Assembly (NCBI GenBank): GCA_030765065.1 | Contig: CM060990.1 | Location: 214,807,290-214,871,289 of the forward strand | Direction of reading: 5' to 3' | DNA length: 64,000 nt | DNA from: Deroplatys truncata | Lineage: Eukaryota > Arthropoda > Insecta > Mantodea > Mantidae | In this document: positions 42,008 through 55,514 of the stretch, one piece after another | Position numbering within the stretch: position 1 is the stretch's first letter | How the letters are laid out: every line of letters begins with the position of its first letter | Notes under the pieces: generated by a model | The model's input: the letters and a program-made list of their open reading frames with translations, nothing else | The model's database searches: none | Told to the model about the DNA's origin: nothing | Position numbers and translations under genes: made by a program

Positions 42008-42569
42008 GATCACCATTATCATCATTGTCGTTATCATTGCCATTATCATCAGAGTTACCGTGGACGTCAACCTCATTATCGTTGTTCGTAAGTGCTATGT
42101 GTACCAATTGCTAAAGAGCTAAAGAGATGGCTAGTGACGCCTGAAATGAGGTAAGGGCGAAATGGATACTTTGCGCGTTGGGGAAGGAGTGAAAGTGCAA
42201 AGGTGCAAAAGCTTTCCCTCAGCACACTCCTATTGCTGGCCCTCTCTTCAGTTCTCAGGTGCATACTGTTATAATTGACCTTGAATATGGTTAGGAATAC
42301 TGACTGGCCAAAATGTTCACTGGCGAAATGTTAAGCTGACAATGCAAACTAATATCTCTATCCATAGATAAAGCATTGCAAGATTTCTGAAGTATCAAAG
42401 TGGTTGTGATACAAGCACTGCAGTGTTTCACTGTCACTTCATAAAACTACATTTGAAATTAAGATATTAGAATGTAACAGAATCGATCTCACATACTGCT
42501 ACTGCAGATAATTCTCTACGATGATTACGTAATAATAATAATAATAATAATAATAACAATGTGATTTTA
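41164..42569. other. No gene; (TTA)n and (AAT)n microsatellites
   Basis: (TTA)n at about 41938-42006 and (AAT)n at about 42530-42556. Polyleucine, polytyrosine and polyasparagine frames here are repeat artefacts. Confidence 0.7.
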
Positions 42570-42583
42570 TGCAAAGACTTAAA

Positions 42584-43151
42584 GGTAACGGTACGTATAA
42601 CATAGGGGCCCCCGGAACCATGGCAGAGCTCGCACACAGGCCAGTGGGCCCATTGCACTTCCAACGTGATCCCTGGGAGGGAGGGAGGGATGAGGGGAGA
42701 GGCCCGAAGGGCGACCAGATGATACAGACGGACGCAAGCATGGACGGGGTCCCTAACGTTTCCAGGTGGAACGCATCTGACGCCGCATGGTCCCTGCCTA
42801 CACCTCCAGGGTACCTCGGAGCGGAGCCCCACGCTGAGGAGAGACCTAACTGAGTGATATCGCAGCGACGCCAGGAAAGAAACCTTTACAGAGCGCAAGC
42901 CACCGCACAGCCGCAACCGTCGAACACCGTCGCCTGGTCCTACAACCTTGAAATATATGACAAGGTAGATGATGGGTACTTGAAATGAGAGGACAGAGAG
43001 TTGTGGTAGAAGATGAACCACCCCAGCATTCGTCTGGCGACCCAAGGAAACCACGAAAAACCCATGGGCCAGAGTGGGCGGTCGCCGGGGATCGATCCCG
43101 GGACCTGAATGCGAGTCACAGACGTAACCGCCTGTGCCATCCCGCTCGGTG
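42584..43151 (-). mobile_element. tRNA-derived SINE, family 2, with 14-bp target duplication
   Basis: Head on the minus strand near 43150 (GAGCGGGATGGCACAGGCGG, B box GGGATCGATCCCCGG), tail at 42584. Flanked by perfect TGCAAAGACTTAAA at 42570-42583 and 43152-43165. About 568 bp. The direct repeat indicates LINE-driven insertion. Confidence 0.92.
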
Positions 43152-43165
43152 TGCAAAGACTTAAA

Positions 43166-45448
43166 ACGGTATGTGTCCCAATGTTGCATCACCTTTCTAA
43201 TTAATATAAACCGTATAAAACCAAAAAATATTAAATGGACAAAAGTCTTTATTTTAAGAACACATAGGAGTGGAGTTCCGTCTTTTCTAAAGCTTCTCAA
43301 TATATCATCTCCATCTCTATGGAAAAAGGATACTGTAGCCTTTTCTCTTTGATAAGTCCCATTATATTTCCTATTATTATGCTTGAACCCCATTTGGCCA
43401 ATCATATAACCCTAGGCCCTTAATTGGGGAGTACTACATGTCCCTTTTCCTCAATTTCACGTTCACTCCTTTTGGATTCATGCTGAAAATTTAAACGAAT
43501 GAACAAAGCAGATCAAAACAACTACTAAGCTTCTGAAAATATGGTCGAAGGAGAAAAGAAAGCAGTGTGAAGGGATACTCAGAGCTCTTCTGTAACCTCG
43601 TCGTTAAGAAGGCGACTACAATTATTTATTAAGCTTAAAGAACCGCTCTTAACAAATGTGCCGCTATTTGGCATTCTGTAACTTGTTTGTTATCGGATAT
43701 TTGTTTTCTCGCGGTTTGTTAGCTCACTGGAGTGACTAATCGTACATTCGTGCGTTCTGCGAGAGCGTTTTGTTTCCCACTGCCTTCAGCGCCGTAATAT
43801 TGACTACCGAGTGCTTTTGTTACTTTTCCTTGCCAAGATGGAGACAAAGTGTGCTATGAAAACGTCATACAAAAAATATAAAATATATGTGGATTTTTAA
43901 AACTCCCACCCATTGCTTAGATTAGCATGACTTACATTTTCTTGTGACCCCAAGTAATTAGATTTTTAAGGGCAAAACTTGCCAAGCTGTTGAACAGCTG
44001 TTGCAGTGGCCCTGTAAAATGAGTTTAATGTTATTTAGGAATGACAGATAAAAGAACTAGCAAAGCAGTTTCATATTGTTTTGATGCACGTTTCACTAAT
44101 TCATATCAACCCGCAATTATTGCTTGATTTTCTTTATGGTTTTTTGACTTTCAATTATACTTTTTAAAGATAGCAGTGATCATGCAGATTTTTCTAGAAT
44201 TTTAATGTGTGCTATCAAGCATAACCAAGTACTTATTCTTTTATTCATGATTTGGCAATGTTCAGCTTTAGTTCAGCTCTGTGTGCACATGTTCTTGCAT
44301 CTTCAACTTTGAATGAAAATCATTGTTGGTATCTGATGATATCCATGTCATTTAAGGAAGATATCCGTTAAGTGGAAGGTCGTAGTGAAAAGAAAGGTTA
44401 GTTTCACTAGTTGTGTTATCTGGGGGAATGTTACAACTACAAGTATTTTATTTCGGATTATTTTTCATGCCCAAATTTACTATGTATAAATTATAATTTT
44501 ATAAACCAACTAACCGTTAGTTCTTCCTCTTCCAGCAGCACCAGTATGAACTCAATTTCTATGGTTACGAGAAATTGGTAAATAGCTTTCTGCCAGTCAA
44601 TTCTTTTAGCAGATTGGAAATTATTTTAAAATAATTCTGGGAACGAAAACGTATCAGCTCTCAAAAGTGTTCCGTTCCTAACCTTAACCTAAAAATGAGG
44701 CAAATGAATTTGTGAACCATGCAAATAAACACAAGAGTCGTCACTATTTGAACCTAAAACTCTTTAATCAATAACTATTAGTTTTTATTACGATACGAAA
44801 GTACACAACATTTATTTTCCTATTAAAATTCGTATCTTAAAACTTATGTTAGGAGCATCATTTACCAATGCTATCACACGGAACATTGCTTATTCAAGCG
44901 TAATCCGTTACATTTATATTTTACCCTAAAACGAATAAATAAACATTTGATGATTAAAATGACAAGCTTCTATGGTGCTTTGCCTCTTCCAGAAGAATTA
45001 AAACGACGTCTGTGTGAATCTGTTGTGTAACAAACGCGTTAGCATAAGGGTCTCGGGGTTTGTTGCATTCAATAAACGTCTTTATTCTTAACAAAACTTT
45101 GCTTTTCTTTACGAAGTTACAGAATGCCGATCAATTGGTTGGCGGCTTTAGCAGTTTGTTAAGCCTTAGCAAAGCGTTACAGAATACCCCTGAATATATG
45201 GCCTATTCCAAGCAGTACGAATATATGCTGTTAAATATAGGCGATTTTTCGCTTTTCTTTATTCTCGTATTTTCATGCTATAAAAGATTCCATATAAAAG
45301 AATAATTATAATTTCGCTTTGAAACTTGTGTTTATGTTTGTACAGACAATAGAAATGGATCTGAGTTTTGGTGTGATAAACATTAAATCGATTCTTCACT
45401 CTTAATATAGAAATAACGCTAATAAAATGAATATTTTCAAAGAGTAAA
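43166..45448. other. No recognisable feature
   Basis: AT-rich unique sequence with only short frames. Confidence 0.4.
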
Positions 45449-45459
45449 CAGTAAAGGTT

Positions 45460-46034
45460 ACCGAGCTAGATGGCTCCGCGTTAACGTGTGAGGCTCGCAT
45501 TCGGAAAGTCCCGGGTTCGATTTCCGGCAACCGCCAACTCTGACCATGGGGTTTTCCTGGATTTCCCGGATATATAGGCGAATGTTGGTTGGTTCCTCTT
45601 CCGCCACGACTTTCTTGTCCCTTATTTCTTGTACCTCTCATTTCCTTCATCATCGTCTGTTTTAGGATTGTAGGACCAGGCGGGTTGTCCGGTATGTTGC
45701 GACTGGGAGGCGGACGTGCGCTTTCTTGGCGCACATAGGGACTGCTCAGCTAGGTCCCACCTGCAGATGCTCCTAGGCGGCCTTCCCTTCAGGGGCCTCT
45801 TGGTGGGTTAGGGGCTTGTGGGCAGGCTTGAGTGGCATCGGATGCGCTCGAACTGGAAACGTTCGGGAGCCCGCCCATCTTTGTGCACGTTGTCACCCTG
45901 ATCTGGTCGTCCTCGGATCTCTCCCCTCTTCCCTCCCAAGGGATCACGGTAGAAACACAAAGGGCCCATTGGCCTACGTGCGGTGCTCCACCCCAGTTGC
46001 GGGGCCCTTCCATAGTATGTACCTTTACCTTTTA
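45460..46034 (+). mobile_element. tRNA-derived SINE, family 2
   Basis: Starts ACCGAGCTAGATGGCTCCGC with B box GGGTTCGATTTCC. The body includes GGCGGACGTGCGCTTTCTTG and CCTCGGATCTCTCCCCTC, ending in a TACCTTTACC tail. Flanked by CAGTAAAGGTT (45449-45459) and CAGAAAAGGTT (46035-46045), a one-mismatch 11-bp target duplication. Confidence 0.88.
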
Positions 46035-46045
46035 CAGAAAAGGTT

Positions 46046-47122
46046 TAGCTATAACCCTCAGACAGCGAAACCCACAGCAATTCTTAATTACTTACGTCTG
46101 GATTACCTACTGACAAAATTCCAATTCAGAAAAACAAAAACTGTACAGTATGGAGTAAGATGATGTAAACAGCTACTCAAAGATTGTCAGTTGCGATAGC
46201 GTTTGGTTTTCAAGGTTGCAATTCGGTATTATTGTGTGTGTGTGTGTGTGTGTGTGTGTGCAAAATATAGAATCTGAAAGTTTTACCCTCATGTCTCCCT
46301 TATAATAGTTTTCCGTCGCGTTGCATTTTGTCTGTTTCAAACTTGCAGATGCACAGCCCGAGAAGTAACAATATACCTATATATATATATATACATTTAA
46401 CTGAGATCTAACTTAAGTTTTAAACAATTTCACTATTTCTTTCCCAAATACTCGAAGGCAGCGATCCTTTCTGTGCGTATTACGATCAAGCGAACGCTGT
46501 GTGGTTATATGCTTTGATCATTAACGTTTCTGTTGCTACATACTTTCGTACTTTGAGAGTTGACATTGGTTTTTTATACCAACAAGCTGCAACGATGTGC
46601 ATTGCAAGTCACATGTTTGAAAGTTCCACACATGCGACCTGCAACACGTCTACACTGTGTGAGGACAGAATAACACTCCGTTACAGGTACCATGTTGTCG
46701 GGAGCATTCCCAGGCATCATATCAAACTTACTGATTTTTTACAGCAATTCCTGAGAAAATAAGAACAGAGAAACGAAATTTTGTTGCAAGGAACCTTTTA
46801 CAGCTATCCTGGATTAAAAGGGAGAGCAACAGTCACCATCTAATTGTTGCGAGATTTTACAACATGTAGAGAAACATACCTATAATGAGCGCACTTGAAT
46901 TTGTGACCATATAATGAACCATTTACAGCAAAATACTGTTACCCATTTTATTCACTTTATCACGAAGATTTTTTCCTAGAAAGCATCGGACGCTAACACC
47001 ACCTGTATAATTACTTCCCGATGTAACTAACCGTACTAACTCTGGAGCAACAGGCCGATTGGGGCAAAGCCTACCGCACGGCTGCTGCATCCACTACCTT
47101 CGTTCACACAGGACATCAAGGT
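46046..47122. other. No gene; (TG)n and (TA)n microsatellites
   Basis: (TG)n at about 46234-46260 and (TA)n at about 46378-46392. The frame at 46499-46762 is unrecognised. Confidence 0.45.
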
Positions 47123-47378
47123 GAAAAGTTCCCGAGGTCGCAAGTTCAAACTCGGGGGAGGGCGATGGAATTTGTCGGGCCAAAATATCCTTAGCATGGC
47201 TTCCTTCGGAAGGGAAGCAAAGCCGGTGGCCCCGTGTCGTAGGTTTACGGCACGTAAAAGAACCTCAAGCTTTATAAAGAGGCCTCTGAGCAAAATTACC
47301 GGTCTTTCACGCCCAATATAGAATGGGACGCTAAGGACCACAGCAATTAAAGAGAGTCCATAAATAAAACTCAATTTT
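47123..47378 (+). mobile_element. SINE family 1, lacking the first half of the tRNA head
   Basis: Begins at AAAAGTTCCCGAGGTCGCAA (B-box region) and then carries the whole body including GGTGGCCCCGTGTCGTAGG and CTTTCACGCCCAATATAGAA. The A-box part is missing. Confidence 0.85.
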
Positions 47379-48139
47379 TTTTTTCAGTAATGAGGGTGGC
47401 CTGTCGTCACTTCCCTTCTCCCTCCGTTCGCTTAGATGCAGTTTGCGGGGCGGAACCGCTGCGTTTTCATCAAGTAGATCCTTAGTTGGTCAGCAAAGAG
47501 GTCATGAGACGGAGTGTAACATGTACGAGACCTCCCATCTGGGTAGCTATGTTTTTTTAATACTAAAACAAAATGCACCACTGTGATGTACTGTGGCCAC
47601 AGAATTGATATATAGAAGAAATGCAGTTCCTCGTAAAACTCGTGAAAATGAACCCTAAATTACTCACACAGAAATATAAGAAGATAATACCAGGAGATAT
47701 AAATTGCGCTGCATAGAGTAGAACAATGAGATATCAAAGGATTCACTACTCATACACGTTTGATGGTTTGCCCTGAAAGAAGAAGCAACTCAGAGCGTAA
47801 GTCCGATATTATTTCCCAGCTATATAAAAGTCAATGAGAATCAAGAGGACATTATATTCCATTTACATACAGTTTAAGATATCTACATGTTTTATTTGCC
47901 ATACCAATATGTTCAAGATGTGGTATCCTGGACACACATAGAGTTGAACTGCTTTTTGAGTAAATTAAAAACAACTCACCTTTTTTTTATTTATTTCTTC
48001 ATGCCTGTACAACTGTTTAGAGTGAAGGAGTGAAAACGTCCGCATTCCTGTTTTAATAGTGCTTGACGCAAATATAAAATGCAATCTTTTCCTACTGTTC
48101 ATTTTTGGTTATGCTGCTTGTTGTTCACGGACACACATA

Positions 48140-48482
48140 CAGGGTGGACCATTTAAGCTGAGACTGTTCAATATCTCCAAAACTAGGCGTTGTAGAGCGA
48201 AATGTCTGTAATAAAAGTTGCTTGATATTACGGGGGAAAGTAAATGCCATTAGTCGTGTTTTATTTGGAGGACGTTGTGATGGTCATTTTAGGGTCAATT
48301 TAACTTTTTTTAATGGGAACTTACCTTTTTAAGTTGTTTTCTCACTCCTCATAAAAAACTAAACATTTGTATAAGAAAGTTTGCAATTGTTCTTACACCA
48401 ACGTAAATAACGACAATTCTGAATTTCTGAAACCCTTAGTTTTGGAGATATTGCACAGTCTTAACTAAAATGGCCCAGCCTG
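48140..48482. mobile_element. TA-flanked MITE (CAGGGTGGACC family)
   Basis: About 50-bp terminal inverted repeats: CAGGGTGGACCATTTAAGCT at the left and the inverse ending GGCCCAGCCTG at the right, both containing ATATCTCCAAAACTA. TA on both sides (48138-48139, 48483-48484). 343 bp, no coding. Another full copy is at 59694. Confidence 0.88.
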
Positions 48483-48484
48483 TA

Positions 48485-51400
48485 TATACGCGCATAGACT
48501 TTCTCTCTAGAAATCCATTTTAGCTACAGAAAAATTAAAAATATGTGTTCTTTATAAACTCGGCTCTAATCATGAACCATTTTGGGTTTTCTGTAATTTA
48601 TAGTTAACTAAGAACAGGAATTCGTCGAATTAAGCTTGAATAAGCTTGAACCTTTACCAAGAGAACAGGATTGTTTTTTAAATAGAACAATGCATTTATC
48701 TATTGCTCATATAATATAAAACCACAATCCAAGGCTTTTTCAATTTAGCTATATGTGTAATTATGTATTTGAACAAAAAAGAAATAAAACCTTCCAGCGA
48801 CATATAATCGAAGAAGTTATTATGGATAACTAATAGTTGAAAGTGACTGCAGAAACGAAGTTGTGTAGTGTTTTACATTGAGAGCATGGCAATACACAAG
48901 CTGCTCTGCCAGAGTATGACAAAATTCCTTAAATCTGTAGCCTAATCTGTCAAGTATTTTGCTATGTATACTCCCTTTCCGCGTTATAACGAACCTTTCT
49001 GAATATTTGCATATTCTCTTTAAAGTATGGTATAAACTGAAACACGTGAAAAAATGTGATATAATCACATGGCTTTCTACTCCTGTTCTATTTTCATAAC
49101 TGTTCTGCAGGCTATTTGCACACACGCTTGTTTTTCTCACTACTTCCCGTTAATCATGACAAATGTCAGAAATGGTTTCAATACCCAATTTATAGGAGCT
49201 ATACAAGAGCATACCGTAGGCTGATAAGACAGTCGATCGTTGTGTATTTACCTACTTTGTATTTCAATACTCTTTGCATGGGTTCAGGAGAAACAAAAGA
49301 GCAAAAATAGAAACTTATAATATTGGAAAATGATAACGAACAACACTGAAAATCTTGGAAATCTCGAAAAAAGTTGTTTAAGCAAATTGTAATATCTTGA
49401 TGAGCTCTAAATTTTTGCAGAAGTAAGTTTTGTCTGTTATTTAAAGTTTCCAAATTATATAAAATACTATGAGAATTAGATAACTTCATTGGCTAATCAC
49501 AGAAAATACAAGGTAAACATTTCAAAGGTGTTTCAAACATATGATTTCTTTTTAATAAAATCATTTGTCAGTGTTTGAAATATAAAGGGTAGTTTAAGGC
49601 GGTAGTTTTCTTACAAACTTTCCCCTGGCATTCTTAAATATTGCCTGGTTAAAGTATTTATTAATTTAGTATTTAACCTACCGTCTGTGTTTAATTATGC
49701 TCTTCATAAATACAGGCGCACGTGCGCGCGGGGGGGGTTATTTCTCAAAGCTTTATTTTTGAATTCAGGCGACATCAAAAAGCGTACTTCTGATTAAACC
49801 TTGATATCCAATTTTTGGGTGGAATGAAATTCTTTCCCTACCAGTAGTAGAGCAAAATATGAAAATGGTCAGTTGTGCATTATTACCCGATAATTATGCT
49901 CTGCAATAAGGGTTCCAACAAGAACGGAAGATTAGCGTATTTATGGCATTTAATTCCGACATTTAAAGGTTTTTGTTCTGTTTCTAATACTGCACTTTTG
50001 GTGGGAACGTGAACGGTTTTCCTGTTGCAGACGTCATCTGTATATTTAAAGCCAGCAAGAGTAAATTAGCCGCACCTAAGACCAGTAACGGCTCATGAGT
50101 ATAGATTTTGGGTGTTCGCAATACTTTAGTCAGACAGCCCCGAAAATGTGAAATACCATCTGCTGCATAATAGTTACGATTATGTACAAATTGGTGGAAT
50201 TGTAGCTTCTCCTAATAACAATAATGCATAACTTCTCTGACGAAAGAAAGGTGTTTTGGGAGGGGGTGTTTGTTGTTGTGTGTATAGTTATGTACACCCT
50301 GTTAGGGTACGAACGAAATAATGTGTAAATTAAATTGTAGTTGAGAGTATGAAGGGTATGAAGAAACCGGGAGATGTTTCCGGACTTAGGCACGTTACCT
50401 ACTTGCTACAGTGACTAACTTCTGCCGTAGTGTGCTACCATCTTGTGGCATTGCCGTAAAATTAGAGTGACAGTATGGAAACAGAGTGCGGGAAGAGCTT
50501 CGCGCGCTAGAGCACTTCTTGTATCCACGATTCGTATGTATTTGGCCCCATAAGGTGATTACGTCATACCAGTTGCGCATGGACAGAAGCTCCTTAAAAC
50601 ACACAAGTGAAGGTATGTTAGCGAATTTGTTGCCACGTTTCAACGAGTTTAGGAGTAGCGCAGTAGATTTAAATGCCGTAAATTTTAAATTACCGCATAT
50701 GCGTTACATTTAATAGCATTTAAAGAAAAAATAACCAATAAATTTGCAAGGTGTCAAAAGTGAGGGTGTTCACGTGCTCTAGTGCTCTTATACAACGCCA
50801 CCACTGCCTAAGACAGCAATTTTTTACTCTAGAGATAAGCAGTATTTATGATTTCACCAGTAATAACAGAGATGACCATGCTCTCTAGTGCGGAACACAG
50901 CACTGAACAATAAGTCTGCTTATTTTTTCAGTTATAATGATCAGTTTGTCCAAAGGCATGCTAATGCATTCAACATTTAAGGAAGGCTTACTACAATCGA
51001 AAATAAAATTTTGTGTAATAAATATTACCTTATGAGGTATCAAAGCAAAACACTGTAATGAAGCTTCCTCCAAATAGTTCAGCTAAGGATCTGTACGACA
51101 ACGTTCTAGATTGGCATTTGGTGCCAATCTATGTGCTCGCAATACTAAATAGGAAGGTAGTGTTATTTTCTTGCTGGTAATATACTGGGAGTATCAACTT
51201 CACTTAATCGTACTACAGTGTTATTTGCAGTATTCGACAAGAGGCTTTTGGTAAAGTCATATAAACCTAGGTGCATTTGCAGACATTCTGAAACATCACC
51301 CATACAGTCACCCATGCAATGTGAGTCTAAAATCTGAACCTGTAAGTGTACCAACAAACGTAAATGCACGTTTAGTCAGCAATGGTTTTGTACATCTTTC

Positions 51401-51699
51401 CAATTTTATGAGTTAGGAAGTTATAGGAGTGGTTCTAGTTATGTTGATCTCCCCTACATTAGAAAGTGCCTTGGGATCGGGGGAAAATGAATTCTAGGTG
51501 CGCGGTTAATTCTGCTGCCTCGGCTATTGTGTACTGAATAAAGGGTGATCACAATAGAATGTTGTCGTTGTTGTTGTGGAAACAGCAGCAGGGAACCATA
51601 GCCTGCCTCTTTCAATCAAAATGAAATCTTCTTTGTAGGCGGTGATATTTTCACACCAGTCAGCTTAATAATGCGTTATTAGCTTGTCCAATTTAAGTG
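48485..51699. other. No recognisable feature
   Basis: Unique AT-rich sequence with a G-run near 49730. No frame with recognisable homology. Confidence 0.4.
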
Positions 51700-52900
51700 A
51701 AATGCATGCGGCAAAATAGTTCCTCCAGCTTTATCCATTATTCTCACTTTTCCGCTTTTCTACTTTTCTCTGCATATGAAACACTTATCTTAATATTATC
51801 CATCGTGTAATTTTTCTTTTTTCTACCCGAACCTTTTCGCAACGTACCACTCTCTCAAGCATACTTGTCAAGCAGTTTCTTCTCATGCAATTTCCCAATC
51901 AATTTATTTTCCTCTTTCTGATTAGTTTCAGTATTGTTCTTCGCCCATGTATTTTTAAAAATCTTCATTATTAATTTTATCTGTTCATTTTGCATGCTCC
52001 ATTCTTCTTAATTTCAAATACCTTCAGTCATTGTTCGTCGATCCGTCGCAGCGTCCATGTTTCTACATCACAAAATGACACACTATGTAAACAGTTCACT
52101 AATCTCTTCTTTAGTTCTCTCTTCAAGAACCACTAATATTTTAACACTTTCTTTCCTATTGCTATTCACTGTTTGATCGAATTCAAGTTACTACTTGCGG
52201 TGAATCCCAAGTTTATAAACCTATCCACTTTCTCCACTATTTGGTCTCAGATTCTAATTTATCTTCTTTACTTTTCTTCCAAAGACTACAGCCTTAGTAT
52301 TTTTCTTTCTTGCGTTTATCTTTATCCCGTATTCCTTGCCACTGTCATTCATCTATCAGTAAAAATTTCACTATGGTCTTTTTCTCTTCTGTTAGCAGTG
52401 TCATTACCGAATATTACCTTTTTTATCCTTCTTCCTCCTAATATCCCTCCTCCTTAGTTCTGGATTTTTTTCCATACCAAATTCTTCAGGTAGTTTTAAA
52501 CAGGCAGTTGGTAAGGGGTATCCCTTGGGTACACCTCTCCCAATCCTACCTCTTTCTGACATATCCCCTCTTATTTTCACCCTGATTAGTGGTCTCATAT
52601 ACGGATTACTTAGGAGTGTCTTCTCTTTGGTATCCACACCATTTTTTCAGCATCCTCTAAAACTCCTTCTTCAACCCTAAGCTTTTTCACGCCTTTGGTG
52701 TCATGTGTATTTTTTTTCTTTCTATAAGGCTGTTCGTAAAACCTGTCTCAACCTTAAAAGACAGTGAAAAGTTAAATTCTATATATTTGCCTCTATCTAA
52801 TGCATACGCGTTTCCATTAGCTTCGTCCGTTTCTACCCTCGCGCTGTCGCCAATGACATGCTATAAATATTCATTTGTTATAAATCTCACCTTTGAACAC
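51700..52900 (-). pseudogene. Heavily decayed LINE reverse transcriptase, 3' half
   Basis: On the minus strand, GRGVPKGYPL at about 52530 corresponds to the RT motif before the catalytic aspartates. Further down, FINLGFTASSNL, ETWTLRRID and HGRRTILKLIRKRKINWLG appear in order but in different frames with many stops. The order matches the C-terminal half of an endonuclease-type LINE ORF2. Old relic. Confidence 0.7.
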
Positions 52901-53423
52901 CTGATCCTATGCAGAAAAAATTTCTGTATCAGATTATATCATTTTAGAGCCTTTATAGAGTTTTGTATGCACAAATTTCTAAAGACAACGAGTTTTTCAG
53001 TAAAAGTCCGATATTTGCTGTTTCTATGCTTATCACTCAGTAACTAATAAACTAAAGGGTATAATGCAACAATATTTTGTTCTTAGCTACAATAAACCTC
53101 TGTGTTTACACCTGCCAGTATGAATTCTCTATCTTTAATAAAATGAGAGTTATAATTTTTTAAACTAAATATTCTCGGTAAATCCTATATCTATGCAGTA
53201 GAAAAGTCAGCCAGCAAGAAATGTTTTTTGTTATTGGGTTTACAACGGGGAGCAAGTTGGAGAAAATATTGATGAGGGTTGGATACAGTTTTTAAAAGAA
53301 GCTGGAATCCTGTAACTTCCTGCATGACAAACAAAAGTCATCTGTCTATTCAGCTAACAGACCGGTCGCGACGTAGAGGTCAGTAAAAGTTTACTCAGTT
53401 GTAAGGAAGTGAGTACGTTTATA

Positions 53424-54861
53424 CAGAATGTTTAAAAACAGAGGGCATAATTTCAGGTATGTATTCCCCATAAGTAGACAATAAAAAAGTCCATTTACAG
53501 CATGTGTCCGGAATTGCTTGGCCTTCAAAACACACATTCACCGGAAAGCATTTCTTACCGCAGGTAGTTTTCTTTACAGAAGACGTTCAAAATGTCCACC
53601 TCCTGCCTGAACATACACGCCTCGCATCGACGTCTCATGGACGTGAGAACACGACCCTAAATTCCAGGAGTATTGCGTATTTCTTCACAACCTACCGCAA
53701 TTCAATTCTGAAGGAATCCCCTTGTCAGGCACCGAGACGAATATACCAACGCTTTTAAATGCCTCACAAGTAGAAATTGACAGGGTTCAAATCAGGTGAG
53801 CGTGGTGACTAAACAACTGGACTACTTCTACCTATCCATCGACCTGGAATCCTTCAATCCAAGTACCGGCGAGCGGTACGACTGAAATGTGTAGGAGCGC
53901 CATCATGCAAGAAATGAGCTTGTTGACAAATGCTCAGTGAAATGTCTTCATACACATGGGGTATGGTGTTTTCCATGAAGTTTGTGTGCGCCTGCCTTGT
54001 AAGTCTATTTACATGTTCATGGGGTCCAAATAACCGATCACCAATGACATCGGTCCACATGCTAAGAGTGAACCGTACTTGGTGATGAGATGGAACAATT
54101 GCATGCGGGTTTTCATATGCCCATGATGCTGATTGTGGAAATTTGCAGTGTCATTTCGTGTGAACTGTGCTTCATCTGTAAATAACACTAAGTCAGGAAA
54201 GTTCGGATTTGTAACACACTGCTGCACGAACCACTGGCAGAACATCAATCGATTATCTTATCTGCCGGTGATAGGGCCTGTACACGTTGTAAATGATAAA
54301 GATGCAACTTTTGCCCTCGCAACAGTCTCCAGGCTGTCGTATGAGGAACATTCACTTGCAACGCTAACCTTCATTTAATGATAGGAGTCATGTGCACAGA
54401 ATCCAGAAGCTCCTCCTTTACTCTGGAGTTGTAGATCTTGGTCGTCCCCTCCCCCAATCAGGAGATGTAAACTTCCCGTGAGCGCACAGATGGCGATGGA
54501 GACGTTTAAATGTTTTCCGATCTGAACTTCGCTGTGGGTGCCTCTTTTGGTACAAACGACGAGCCAGCGCAACATTGCCGTCCGCCTTACCGTATATAAA
54601 GTGCATTTCTGCCAGTTCATGATTTAAGTACACGTCGATCAGTCGACCGCCAAACACAACACTCAATGTACCCTTTGCCTCGGAATGAACTATCACGGCA
54701 ACTGCCTGCGGGAAGAAAAACTTTCCGATGAATATCACTCTTCTGAAGGGCATAACTCAGACACCAAGCATTTCCGAACACATGTTGTAATGGACCTTTT
54801 TATTGTCTACATATGGGGAACGCATACCTAAGTTTATGCCCTCTATTGTTGAAACATTCTG
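53424..54861 (-). mobile_element. Tc1/mariner-superfamily element with ~115-bp terminal inverted repeats
   Basis: Bounded by CAGAATGTTT and AAACATTCTG with TA on both sides (53422-53423, 54862-54863). The inverted repeats extend about 115 bp, sharing GAGGGCATAA, GTAGACAATAAAAA and GTCCATTAC. 1,438 bp, near full length. It encodes the broken transposase described separately. Confidence 0.88.
53500..54753 (-). pseudogene. Transposase, DUF4817-type helix-turn-helix plus DDE domain (broken)
   Basis: The N-terminal helix-turn-helix frame (about 54640-54418) contains MHFIYGKADGNVALARRLYQ and ends after GRGRPRSTTPE at a stop. Further frames hold LVLFTDEAQFTR (first catalytic D, about 54190), HDGAPTHFSRT (second, about 53900) and SPDLNPVNFYL near 53790, where the third catalytic residue looks like N instead of D, followed by a stop. 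Frameshifts separate the pieces. These proteins cut at TA dinucleotides. Inactive copy. Confidence 0.82.
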
Positions 54862-54863
54862 TA

Positions 54864-55514
54864 GTATGCAGTCTTATGTAGGTTAGTTATTTAACATTTC
54901 CGTACATATTTATGGTTATGGGGAGAGAAGCTAGGAAGAGACGAAATGTTGATAAACTAAGAAGAGTAATAATGAATGTGTTAGATTATTAAATTAAAAT
55001 GAGTGTTAGTAAGGCAGCAAAAGAAACAGCTAAGGCTACCTGGGATTTCAGAAACGGTAGTGTACAGGATAACAAAAAGGAACGAATGAAAGGACCTCTA
55101 AGAACCTATAAAGAAATGCAAAAAGAAGAATGGGGAAAGCAAAACCACGCTAGATTAATGCAATATTATAATGGAATAGTTCAAAGCTGAGTGTGGCACA
55201 TCGTTCATTCTTTGCTGTTTGAAAACGTTCCACCCAGGTTGAATGTGACTTTGTCAAGGCTAAACAGTAGCCGGCAACAAATCATGATCTAGTTAAGCAC
55301 TACCTATAAGAATTTTAAAAATTTATAAACAAAACAGATTTTGAAAAACTGTAAATATAAAATTGAAAAAGAATTGTTTAAATTGAGCACAGAAAACTGT
55401 AATTGAAAATAATTGTAATTGGTTCAAGAATTGCATGTAGTGTTACGATATAACTAAGCATGCAGTATTAGTAAACTAAAAGAAACATACATATATACAT
55501 ACACACAAACACAT
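54864..55514. other. Unassigned, with a 63-residue lysine-rich frame
   Basis: The frame 54999-55190 (+) contains AAKETAKATWDFRNGSVQDN and is not recognised. It could belong to the LINE relic that continues beyond the SINE at 55515, but this is not shown. Confidence 0.3.

Noticed and set aside
41786..42114. Polytyrosine, polyleucine and polyasparagine frames
   Set aside because: Products of the (TTA)n microsatellite.
42467..43405. 312-residue minus-strand frame
   Set aside because: Runs through a SINE and its flanks, including the tRNA-like head; an accidental open frame.
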